Assembly: GCF_003589595.1 (NCBI RefSeq)
Contig: NW_020654229.1
Span: 780,733 to 844,732 of the forward strand
Length of the DNA stretch: 64,000 nucleotides
Reading direction: 5' to 3'
DNA from: Hyposmocoma kahamanoa
Taxonomy: Eukaryota; Arthropoda; Insecta; Lepidoptera; Cosmopterigidae
Below are positions 54,611-64,000 of the stretch, piece after piece. The position numbers and the translations under genes were made by a program. Position 1 is the first letter of the stretch, and the number at the start of each line of letters is the position of its first letter. The notes below the pieces were generated by a model that was not told where the DNA came from, ran no database searches, and saw only the letters and a program-made list of their open reading frames with translations.

Positions 54611-54693
54611 TTGAGTGTTCTCGAAACTTGTTTGTTCCGTCACTTGATATTATTAACACGTGTTTGTCCTGTGCCTAACAGTGTAACTTACAC

Positions 54694-54903
54694 GAATAAT
54701 AACGTACACACTCAACATAGCCCCGCACTAGGGAAACCCTGTGTCGCGGGTGCCATGGACACACACGTAGACAACCACAAATTACACCTAAACTCACTAG
54801 AGAAATAAATGTAGGCCATACAAATATTTCTCCCGACCCGGGAATCGAACCTGGGACCTCTGCATGGCAGTCCGGCATGGTAACCGTTCGGCCACGGAGG
54901 CAG
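54694..54903 (-). mobile_element. SINE S1 copy
   Basis: (AAT)n tail, intact body, B and A box complements to GGCCACGGAGGCAG. Confidence 0.88.
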
Positions 54904-54909
54904 TTAACG

Positions 54910-55100
54910 AATAACGTGAACTAATATTATGAATGCAAAAGTAACTATGTCTGTCTGTTACGTGGTCACACCCAAATCGCTGAGCCAATTTTGATGATTT
55001 GTAGTATTAGACAGATTTGGTGTAGAGATGGCCCCAGGAGAAGGATGTAGGCCACTTTTTGTCACATAAAATTTTTATGGAGAACCAATCGATACCTCCC
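54910..55100 (+). repeat. Interspersed repeat, unclassified
   Basis: ACTATGTCTGTCTGTTACGT, AAATCGCTGAGCCAATTTTG and ATGGCCCCAGGAGAAGGATG are a sequence style I know from many moth genomes. It is a single copy here. Confidence 0.45.
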
Positions 55101-55144
55101 ACGAAAGTTGTTGTTAGCAAAATACCATTTTTTTTTTGCTTTTT

Positions 55145-55589
55145 AACCGACTTCAAAAAAGGAGGAGGTTCTCAATTCAACTGTAAGTTTGTTTTTTTTT
55201 TATGTTACGCGATAACTTCGGTATTTGTGAACAGATTTTCATGATTCTTTTTTTGTTGGAAAGGGGGTACTTCCATAGTGATCCCATTTCATTTTGAAGC
55301 AAATCATCCACCTCTAAGGGTGGCTGTTCACGCATGAAGATTCATTTTTATAAATAGCGCCTAAATTTCACTTAAAGAGCAATTATTTTAATGTTTGGTT
55401 TTGCTATTCTCCAATTCAAGGCGTTTTTCTCTCAATGTACTTTGAGTAGTGGGAAACCGATTTTTATTGTCTCCTGTGTCAAGTCCTGAATAGTGGCGAA
55501 CTAGGGGATATTTCAATAAAAATTAGCAAATAGACGTAATTCCACGTACCTTTGAGGTCGGTTTTTTTAGTACTCTATACTAAGATTAT
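55145..55589 (+). mobile_element. Family A copy (full length)
   Basis: AACCGACTTCAAAAAAGGAG to GTACTCTATACTAAGATTAT. Confidence 0.9.
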
Positions 55590-55611
55590 TAACTTAAATA
55601 AATCCTTTCTT

Positions 55612-55878
55612 ACCCGACTGCGCGATGGTTACGTTTTTCAAGTGTACGTATACTTGTGTATGTATATTAATGTATGTCCATTACTTTTTCACGGACGGTG
55701 TACAGCCTAAACGGCTTGGTGAATTTTGACATATGAGGTGTCGTTAGATCTTTTTTTTCATCCTCTAAGCGTTAGATTCGTCTTGATTGTGGCAGTGTCA
55801 TAGACTATAAAATATAATCAAAATAGTGACGGGAATATTTTTTTTTATCTTTCCAGCTAAATATTTTACAGTCGGGTT
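55612..55878. mobile_element. Candidate short-TIR element
   Basis: ACCCGACTG at the left and CAGTCGGGT at the right are perfect 9-bp inverted ends, 267 bp apart. No second copy is in the window. Confidence 0.35.
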
Positions 55879-56384
55879 TTTCACTTGTTTATTTGTATTA
55901 TAAGTTCCAAGTTTGAAAGTAAACAAAAAAGTTTTGACGTTGGCTCCGCCCAAATTTGTGAAACAAATATATGCCTGAAGTTCGCGTGACATGCGACAGG
56001 AGATGTTGAATTTTGCGCATTAAAAGTTCGTTTTAGCGGAATAACTATAAACCTAAAGGGATTAAAAAAAATCCGTAGTGACAGTTGTCGATCATGCATA
56101 AATATAATTAATTATCTAATTTTTGTCCTAATAACCTGTAGCATTTCGAGGATGAATCGAAAAAATGTGAAAATTAGAGGTCTTTTCGTGATTTTTATCT
56201 ATCGAGGAAACTTTATTGTTTAATGTTTCTGATTAGTATCTATGCTTGAATATATCGTGTAGTTACTCATACAATATTTTATTTTTAACTTTAAAGTGGA
56301 TATACCCCTCTAAAATCAAATCGAAGATTAGGAATTTTTCCTCTGCTCCCTCTTAAATATGGAACCTATAATATACTTTTTTTA
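55879..56384. other. Unassigned DNA
   Basis: No recognised repeat or gene. Confidence 0.35.
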
Positions 56385-56885
56385 TAATATCAAGTGACTG
56401 GACGGTAAGCCTGACGTCTGTCCATAACAGTTGCAACGCCACTCAGAGCTTTAAATCCATTGACTTACAATTATATGGACGTCGGGTCCGCGCTAAAAAG
56501 TCTTCGTTTGTTCGACTGACATCGAAGCAAGCAAAATAAGACAGTACTGTGATGACATTACAATTTAAATTCAACGTTTTAGCTCTTTCATATTCCTTTA
56601 CATGTCACTACGTTTAAATATGTTGACTTGGGACATTTTTTTTGTGGTTTTTGTATTAGACCCGTCGTCCATTTATTTGTTAAGTCAATGTTTAAATCGC
56701 AAAGATCTGAAGGGTACGGCCACTGCTCTCGTCACCCTAAGACACACGTGCCTGTAATTTGTGTGACAAGACCCATGTGCCTGTAATTTCACCAGCACCC
56801 TTATCCTTACTGCTTGGAAGTAGAAATAGGCAAGGTGGCAGTACTTCCCTGGACGAACTCTTTCTCAAGGAGCTCAGTGGAGCTT
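56385..56885 (+). repeat. Family C copy, split by H1
   Basis: AATATCAAGTGACTGGACGG to CCTGGACGAACTCTTTCTCA, interrupted at 56458-56690. It contains a small internal duplication of GTGCCTGTAATTT. Confidence 0.8.
56458..56690 (+). mobile_element. H1 MITE copy 6 (233 bp), nested in family C
   Basis: TIRs intact; perfect target duplication TTTAAATC (56450-56457 and 56691-56698), which is family C sequence. Confidence 0.95.
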
Positions 56886-57194
56886 GATGATGATGAGGCT
56901 ACTCAAGGTACGTATCCATCGCAAGCGAAGTCATGGGCATCAGCTAATATTACATAAGAAAGTAGCACTGCTTACAAAGCAGTTTCTGAAATCACAGCTT
57001 TCCCAAACGACTGTTTAACGCCTAAGTTTGACTGGAGTTCAAGTTGAGCTACTTAACTAACTTCTTACTTGAGATAAGCTCTGCTTTTTGAGCTGGTTTA
57101 TTGCGCACACGGATTAAGTGGTGATTAACTTTATTACACGGAAATGGTTATGGCGCTTGATATAAATAACTTTTAGTTATAAATGACTCATTAT
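56886..57194. other. Unassigned DNA
   Basis: No recognised feature. Confidence 0.35.
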
Positions 57195-57385
57195 TAACCG
57201 ACTTAAAAAGGGAGGAGGTTATAAATTCCACTGTATTTTAATTTTGTATGTATGTTACGTAATTACTCGAACCAATTTCGATGATTCTTTTTTGTTGGAA
57301 GGTGGTAAACTGAGAGTGGTAAACTAAGGGATGAATCCCATTTCGTCCACTTTCCGATAACCGATTACAATAAAACTTGGCAAAT
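57195..57385 (+). mobile_element. Family A copy (short type, truncated)
   Basis: AACCGACTTAAAAAGGGAGG to AACCGATTACAATAAAACTT. Confidence 0.75.
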
Positions 57386-57833
57386 TGCAATTCGAATAAA
57401 ATAGAAACCATTTATTACAATGCAAATGCAATTTGAAAAATGTTTGCGGTATCCTGTAATTGGCGTAGTTGTTTGGGATTGTTTATCTTTCAAATTGTTA
57501 ATACGAGTATATTGTAAGCTGTTGGATGCCCAAAATAAAATAAAATAAAATAAAATGCCACAACACAAAAGTATACATAATGAATGTTATAAAAATAGAC
57601 ATAAGTAAATAAAACAAAAAACAAAATAGAACGTACAAAAAATATTAGTAACTTCGCTTTGTCGCTAGATGGCGTTAGTATCAAAACAGAACGCGTTATC
57701 GAAGTATTCACTGAATTTTATTATCATACTAAGCCATTAAAGGAAATTGCTTTGTACTGAATCATAGGAGCTATGAGTAACACTCCAGTACTTCCGCTGG
57801 GGTAGGATTAGCGCTGTGACGAGTTGTATTTTT
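57386..57833. other. AT-rich DNA with (AAAAT)n
   Basis: 57533-57556 is (AAAAT)n, perhaps the tail of a minus-strand LINE. Nothing else is firm. Confidence 0.4.
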
Positions 57834-58278
57834 AACCGACTTCAAAAAAGGAGGAGGTTCTCAATTCGACTGTATGTTCTTTTTTTTTGTATGTATGTTA
57901 AGCGATAACTCCGGTATTTGTGAACCGATTTTCATGATTCTTTTTTTGTTGGAAAGGGGGTATTTCCATGGCGGTCCCATTTCATTTTGAAGAAAATCAT
58001 CCACCTCAAAGGGTGGCTGTTCACGCATGAAGATTCATTTTTATAAATAGCGCCTAACATTAATTTAGGAGCAATTACTTTAATGGTTGATTTTGCTATT
58101 TCTCCAATTCAAGGCGTTTTTCTCTCAATATACTTTGAGTAGTGAGAACCGATTTTTATTATCTCCAGTATCAAGTCCTGTATAGTGGCGAACTAGGGGA
58201 TATTTCAATGAAACTTAGCAAATAGACGTAATTCCACGTACTTTTGAGGTCGGTTTTTTAGTACTCTGTACTGATTAT
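57834..58278 (+). mobile_element. Family A copy (full length)
   Basis: AACCGACTTCAAAAAAGGAG to AGTACTCTGTACTGATTAT. Confidence 0.9.
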
Positions 58279-58540
58279 TTTCAAATCGAATTGACGTGAC
58301 TACTAACTAGAGTTAACTTGACTCGGTGTATGACAGAGCAACTCGAACCGACGATTCACCGAGTGGGATACTGGATGAAAGCTCATAGAATCGCCGGCTG
58401 CCGCTTCCACCAGGTGGGACGATAAGCTGGCATCGATGACGACTGCGATTCCGTCGATCATACAACTACGTCAATAAATGCCGTCGAACATTTAGAGACT
58501 CCAAGCGTATTTATTCACACTTCCTGGCATCGTATACCTA

Positions 58541-58829
58541 CATTGACTTACAAATAAATGGACGACGGGTCTAATACAAAAACCACGAAAAAATGTCCCA
58601 AGTCAACCTATGTATTTAAACGTAGTGACATTTAAAGGAATATGAAAAAGCTAAAACGTTGAATTTAAATTGTAATGTCATCGCAGTACTGTCTAATTTT
58701 GCTTGCTTCGCTGTCAGTCAAACAAACGAAGACTAAAGCGTGAATGACGCTCTGTATACGATTTTAACGCCCTATAAGTTCGGACAATTTTTAGCGCGGA
58801 CCCGACGTCCATATAATTGTAAGTCAATG
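58541..58829 (-). mobile_element. H1 MITE copy 7 (289 bp)
   Basis: TIRs intact; perfect target duplication TATACCTA (58533-58540 and 58830-58837). Confidence 0.95.
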
Positions 58830-58914
58830 TATACCTATTACGAAATCATAATAATAGATAATAACAACAAAGAAATCATCAAATAATCGACACAATTAGA
58901 ATGAATGTCATCTA

Positions 58915-60055
58915 ATGAATGTTGCAAGGTTCTGTGCTGTCCCCAACGCTGTTTTTGCTGCACATCAGTGATACGCTGTCTACTGACGGCATTCACTGTT
59001 ACGTGGATAACAGCATGGTGGACACCTATTACACTGGCCATGCTAAGTCCCCTTGGTCTTTCGTAGAGGAGAGCCGTTAACAACTTGTGTCACAAACAGA
59101 AAAAACTTAGTACAATTTAACCCCACAAAGACACAAGTTAGCGCGTTCACCTCTAAAAAAGACTCCATTTGCTGCAGACCTTCAGTTCCAGAACAAACCA
59201 TTAAATATCCCGGAGAGCATCGGGATCCTTGGTGTCGACACCTCTTGTGACGTTCAGTTTCGTAGTCACTTAGATGGCAAAGTCCAGCTGGCGGCCAAAA
59301 AGCTCGGTGTGCTCAACAGGGCTAAGCGGTATTTCACCTCGGAGCAGAGACTGCTACTTTACGAGTCGCAAGTCAGTCCCCACATGGAATACTGCTGTCA
59401 TCTTTGGGCAGGAGCCCCTGGATGCCGGCTTGGGCCCTTCGACGCGATTCAAAGACGTGCAATGAGAATTGTTGACGATTCTGTGCTTACAGACGATATT
59501 AAACCACTGTCTTGGAGGAGCTTACCTCCATATAGCTGTTGTATCGCTTGTACAATGGCCAATGTTCTGAAAACCTGTTTGACATGACGCCAACAGCAAT
59601 ATTTTATCACAGCGCCGCTCGCCACCGGCAGGGAGTCGATCTCGTACTGTACGGTTTCAGAGGAGCTTTCTCCCACGTACAATTAGATTGCGACGATGTG
59701 ACCTCCTTCCATCGTCATCCCACTTTTTTATCACCATTTCTCTGGTTCCTGGCCACTTGTTTTCAAATTTTAAAACGTTCTTTAATTCCTCTGCTTCGCC
59801 ATTCTCATTTTGATTCGTTCCGTTGTAACTCTCTGCTCGCTACAGCGATTGACAACGGAACGCAACAAGGAATGAACTGTTGGGGTTTTCCCGCAGGAAT
59901 ATAGCATGGAGTTCTTCAAAAGGGGTTTGAGAAGGATCCTAAAGGGTTGGCAACGCGCTCGTGACGCCTCTGGTGTTGCAGGCATTAGGCAACAGTGACC
60001 GCTTTCCGTCAGACGGGCCGTATGCTTGCTTGCTGCCTACATAATTAAAAAACAA
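58915..60055 (+). mobile_element. Decayed LINE, RT end to 3' UTR
   Basis: The RT motif LQGSVLSPTLFLLHISDTLS is near 58925-58985. Later come KLGVLNRAKRYFTSEQRLLL, YESQVSPHMEYCCHLWAGAP and RRAMRIVDDSVLTDDIKPLS in an open 92-codon frame at 59309-59587. The end shifts frames. It is jockey/CR1-type and inactive; the C-terminal style matches 26340-26882. Confidence 0.8.
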
Positions 60056-60377
60056 ATCTGTGCAGCTGTGGCCTATGTAAAAGGACCAACTCAGCTATTC
60101 TCACCCTAACCAATTCCACGAACTTTCGAGGTCGGTTTTTTTATAAAAAAAGGTATAATTATTATAATAACAAAAGGTTTTCCTCATACCTTATTATTTT
60201 CGGCAAATGATTGTACATTTTTAACGCTATTATAAAAATACTCTTAAATAAAATGTTAAAAAGACTGTACTGATGGTGTTTAAGTATGGCGGAGGACCGG
60301 GCAACATCCAGCCTGTCACATTGAATAGCACTATACTATGTATCAAGCTTTAAATACCTAGGGCATATACTTACTAC
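60056..60377. other. Family A scrap and unassigned DNA
   Basis: 60110-60140 (AACTTTCGAGGTCGGTTTTT) is a family A right end. The rest is unassigned. Confidence 0.45.
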
Positions 60378-60815
60378 ATAACCTCAGTACAGAGTACTAT
60401 AAAACCGACCTCAAAAGTACGTGGTATTACAGCTATTTACCAAGATAATAATATCCCCTAGTTCGCCACTATACAGGGCTTGACAGAGGAGATAATAAAA
60501 ATTAGTTCTCACTACTCAAAGTATATTGAGAGAGAAAAACGCCTCGAATTGGAGAATAGCAAAACCAACCATTAAAATAATTGCTCTTAAAGTAAAATTT
60601 AGGCACTATTTATAAAAATGAATGTTCATGCGTGATCAGCCACCGTTAGAGGTGGATGATTTTCTTCAAAATGAAATGGGACCACTATGGAGGTACCCTC
60701 TTTCCAACAAAAATTGAAAATCGGTTCACAAATACCGGAGTTATCGCGTAATATACACACAAAAAAAACATAAAGTCGAATTGAGAACCTCCTCCTTTTT
60801 TCGAAGTCGGTTAAA
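60378..60815 (-). mobile_element. Family A copy (inverted)
   Basis: ATAACCTCAGTACAGAGTAC to TTCGAAGTCGGTTAAA. Confidence 0.87.
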
Positions 60816-61316
60816 AATTGAAAGACGATGATAATCTAAAGCGACAGAGGCGGATATAGCCATTAAGAGTAATATGTTGGCGCGTCGATTCGCTAATTGC
60901 TCAATTCAAGTAAAAATAACTCTGTTTAGGGCTGATTGTCAGGCGTTCTACCCTAGTCAGTTGTGGTACCATTATACGAAGCGACGTTATGATAGACTCA
61001 GAGTTCAGTACAAAAATGCAACAACTGCTATGTTGCGGCTTCCCTAGCGGTATAGCGCGATTGGCATGTTCGCCGTGAATAGAGTAGGTAGATGATTCTA
61101 TCGCCATAATACGAAAGAGACATTGGTCTCTCCATAAGAGAGCGACTCGGTCAATATGATTAATTGTAAGGACAGTATTCGATACGAGATACTTTTTCAG
61201 CGAACACTACATTTTTAAAATATAAATAAATTAATCATAATTATACTATTAATTGTAACGTAAATTCAATTTAATTCCTATGTAATGTAATGTAATAAGT
61301 AATGTTAAATTTATTA
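60816..61316. other. Unassigned DNA
   Basis: No recognised repeat. A 68-codon minus ORF (60901-61107) has no features. Confidence 0.35.
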
Positions 61317-61324
61317 ATGGGTGT

Positions 61325-61850
61325 CTTCGAGTATATAACCAGAAATAGAGACGAAATAAGGGCCATCCATCCCTGTCAACTCATTAGGTAAATGCGCCTT
61401 ATATCACTTTTAGGTATCAACTCTCGTTTGCGCTGAAATCACGTATTAGAAAGCTGAAATAGTACAGCGCCATCAACTGACCTGTGTGTACGTCGCCGTA
61501 TATTCCAAAAATATTCTGTATTTATTGTAATAAAGATAATATCTCTAACAATGGGGGCTGTACCATTCGGTGGTGTGGGAAAAACAGCAAAACATCTAAT
61601 TACAAAACAAACGAAATCACCTTCATCGGTAATTAAATATTAAATAAGTAATTTTGCAATTTTCGTCCATTATAGCAAAGCTCAAGTTAAACTGGTGGAT
61701 TTGAAGTGAAACAATTGACGTCACACGCGTCGATTGTTACGAATTCGGGCTGGCCAATCGAAGCGCAATTGTCACCGTAATGATTTGGCAGAACAATTTT
61801 AAAACAAATAAAATCACATATCGTCTCTATTTCTGGTTATATACTCGATG
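61325..61850 (+). mobile_element. H2 MITE copy 3 (526 bp)
   Basis: CTTCGAGTATATAACCAGAA and GGTTATATACTCGATG. Target duplication ATGGGTGT/ATGGGTAT (7 of 8). Confidence 0.85.
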
Positions 61851-62135
61851 ATGGGTATATACCTAAATAAAGAAACATTTTGTTTTATTTCAAATATATA
61901 TCACATATGTTTATTTGTATAATTTTTCATCTTTCTGAAAATACGAAAAACAAGGTTGTATGTTATAATGTTATTCGTTTTCTCCCGTTAAACCGGCGTG
62001 CGAGTTTGACGTAAGACGGCATAAGCCGATTTTAATGAGGCACTGCAAGAATAACACTGCCATTGTTATTCTGAAAAAGTATAAAAAGAATCTTTATGAA
62101 CATTTTTCCTAACAAAAGAACATTCTCTGTATATA

Positions 62136-62190
62136 GGAAATGAAACTATTTTTCCGGATTTAAATCGCGTATATTTGTTTTTTCAAACAA
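62136..62190 (-). repeat. Inverted copy of bases 1-55
   Basis: Exact match over 55 bp. It lies 75 bp before the second assembly gap. Confidence 0.6.
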
Positions 62191-62265
62191 ACCAAAGTTT
62201 CGGGCGTTTTGCAAGTCCCATGGTCACGGTTGACTGAGGTGGCAAACATCTCAATCAGTTATGTC

Positions 62266-62665
62266 NNNNNNNNNNNNNNNNNNNNNNNNNNNNNNNNNNN
62301 NNNNNNNNNNNNNNNNNNNNNNNNNNNNNNNNNNNNNNNNNNNNNNNNNNNNNNNNNNNNNNNNNNNNNNNNNNNNNNNNNNNNNNNNNNNNNNNNNNNN
62401 NNNNNNNNNNNNNNNNNNNNNNNNNNNNNNNNNNNNNNNNNNNNNNNNNNNNNNNNNNNNNNNNNNNNNNNNNNNNNNNNNNNNNNNNNNNNNNNNNNNN
62501 NNNNNNNNNNNNNNNNNNNNNNNNNNNNNNNNNNNNNNNNNNNNNNNNNNNNNNNNNNNNNNNNNNNNNNNNNNNNNNNNNNNNNNNNNNNNNNNNNNNN
62601 NNNNNNNNNNNNNNNNNNNNNNNNNNNNNNNNNNNNNNNNNNNNNNNNNNNNNNNNNNNNNNNNN
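62266..62665. other. Assembly gap (400 N)
   Basis: Exactly 400 N. The three ORFs crossing it are artefacts. Confidence 0.99.
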
Positions 62666-63200
62666 TATTAATGCAAACCACCCTGTTTTTTCTACTATTG
62701 TTACAAAAGTTATTAATTAATACCTTATTTTTAATTTTACAAAGAACCTGGGGACCGCAGCTATGCACCTGAGGGCGTTCTGAATTACTGCATAGAATGC
62801 ACTGGCTCCTACTTGCGTCATATTTCCGGCCGTGTTCAACAGCATACCTTTCACAAATGTTGATCAAATTCTCAAGTCCACATACGGAGCCTATTCAGCC
62901 TAGTCAGCTCCAATATTTTTTGCCTACGTCAAGTTCTGTAAGCATTGTAAATTCCAAATCCGTTATTTAAACAAAAAGTCTTGGTAAACTTAATAAATAA
63001 TATTAATTAAAAAGGGGTGGGCAGGAGGGGGTTAATAAATCTCTTGAACAGAGTCGCAGGTGTTCTGAGTTAGGTGTTTTATTTTTTAAATTTGTTTCTT
63101 CGGATTTAAGCCTGCGGGGTTTCATGGGGGCAGTTCGATGACCTTTTTAACCCATGGCGCATAAAAAGAGGAGTTAAAACTTTGAAGCCTTTGCCTTTAT
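62666..63200. other. Unassigned DNA
   Basis: No recognised gene or repeat. Confidence 0.35.
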
Positions 63201-63399
63201 AAATAAATAACGCACACACTCAACATAGCCCCGCACTAGGGAAACCCTGTGTCGCGGGTGCCATAGACAACCACAAATTACACCCAAACTCACGAGAGAA
63301 ATAATTGTAGGCCATACAACTATTTCTCCCGGCCCGGGAATCGAACCTGGGACCTCTGCGTGGCAGTCCGGCATGGTAACCGTTGGGCCACAGAGGCAG
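63201..63399 (-). mobile_element. SINE S1 copy
   Basis: Tail, body with a small deletion (ACACACG lost), B box complement (GGAATCGAACC), A box region to CAGAGGCAG. Confidence 0.87.
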
Positions 63400-63524
63400 T
63401 TCTCATTCTTTGTCGGTCTGTATACAGAGTTATTTTTAAAATGCTAACAACCTCGCAGGACTATATTACTAACATCATAAACAACAAGTTTTCTTTTATA
63501 ACTTTTAATAATACACCAGATTTC

Positions 63525-63755
63525 AAAGTCAAAGTAAAATAATCTCTATTTCATTGATAAGCAAATTACATTTTAAATCGTCATACTGATTAAACTCCAC
63601 TGCTCATTCGTACGGCAGATTCCTCTGAGAAGAATGAATAAGAAACTCTAGGGGTTGCTGTTTGTAAATATACATACGAACACATTTATCATTACAATAT
63701 TTAATTTAAACATCTAAGATCGAGAATACCTGAAAGAGATAAACGGGTCTACGAC
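63525..63755 (-). mobile_element. LINE L2 3' UTR (inverted)
   Basis: CAAAGTCAAAGTAAAAT tail, AAACTCTAGGGGTTGCTGTT, to GAATACCTGAAAGAGATAAA. It matches 29103-29328. Confidence 0.75.
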
Positions 63756-64000
63756 GGATTTAACCTTACTTAATTTAACCTTAAGTATATAGCAGTTTAT
63801 GAGACTGTTACATAATGAAAGGCTTTAAAAGACGAGAGTGGGTTTATGAAACGAGCCGACAGGCGAGCTTCATAAAAACATCACCCGAGTGTTTTAATTA
63901 TGTACATACACTGCTTTATCTACACACAAATTATAAGCTCTCTGTGATATGTTCAGGAACCGCATCTTACGACTGGCGAAATGGCGGCAATTAAAACTTT
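63756..64000. other. Unassigned DNA
   Basis: No recognised feature up to the window end. Confidence 0.35.

Noticed and set aside
62209..62867. ORFs of 136-202 codons across 62266-62665
   Set aside because: They cross an assembly gap of 400 N.
1..64000. CRISPR arrays, operons, bacterial promoters or rRNA
   Set aside because: No spaced direct-repeat arrays, Shine-Dalgarno-led gene strings or rRNA-like blocks. The window is plainly eukaryotic.

Overview
This window looks like AT-rich insect DNA, most likely from a moth or butterfly. The evidence is the class of repeats: tRNA-headed SINEs with ATT tails, a jockey-like LINE whose 3' tail is (CTTTGA)n, an RTE-type LINE C-terminus with an AATC tail, and dense TIR elements. 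It also holds spliced genes with GT-AG introns. The order Lepidoptera is an inference from resemblance to repeats I know; no species can be named. Two 400-N runs (20264-20663 and 62266-62665) are assembly gaps.

The only host genes I can support lie on the + strand and appear to be related. Gene 1 (terminal exon 5420-6627) encodes about 400 residues rich in Pro, Gln and Cys. Gene 2 (10910-10946 joined to 12425-12555) is a complete 55-residue Cys/Pro/Tyr-rich secreted protein. Gene 3 (terminal exon 16229-16461) is a Thr/Pro mucin-like protein. Gene 4 (41145-41187 joined to 44622-44872) is a secreted protein of about 98 residues. All four terminal exons begin in phase 1, and the two leader exons found are tiny signal-peptide exons ending in phase 1 at GTAAGT. 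Genes 1 and 3 have unrelated low-complexity bodies but share a conserved C-terminal segment of about 23 residues just before the stop. I read this as a tandem, fast-diverging family of secreted proteins, perhaps structural, silk, eggshell or mucin-like. It is the most interesting feature here and I do not recognise it as a named family.

The rest is mostly layered mobile DNA. Family A (ends AACCGACTTC and GAGGTCGGTT, about 460 bp, more than 20 copies) dominates 21-23, 25-26, 30-34 and 42-60 kb. H1 (TIR CATTGACTTACAA) has seven copies, each with an 8-bp target duplication. H2 (TIR near CATCGAGTATATAAC) has three copies of about 500 bp with 8-bp duplications, one in the intron of gene 2. Family C (contains CTGAGACATAAGTTGACAAG) is scattered everywhere. 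There are also several tRNA-derived SINE families and decayed LINEs, mostly 3' ends. Several insertions are nested and can be dated relative to one another.

Layout: 0-5.4 kb, SINE, a TIR element split by a LINE, then unassigned DNA; 5.4-16.5 kb, the gene 1-3 cluster with repeats between; 16.5-41 kb, TE-rich with one gap; 41.1-44.9 kb, gene 4 with a TE-filled intron; 45-64 kb, TE-rich with the second gap. I saw no rRNA, functional tRNA, CRISPR or bacterial-type features.
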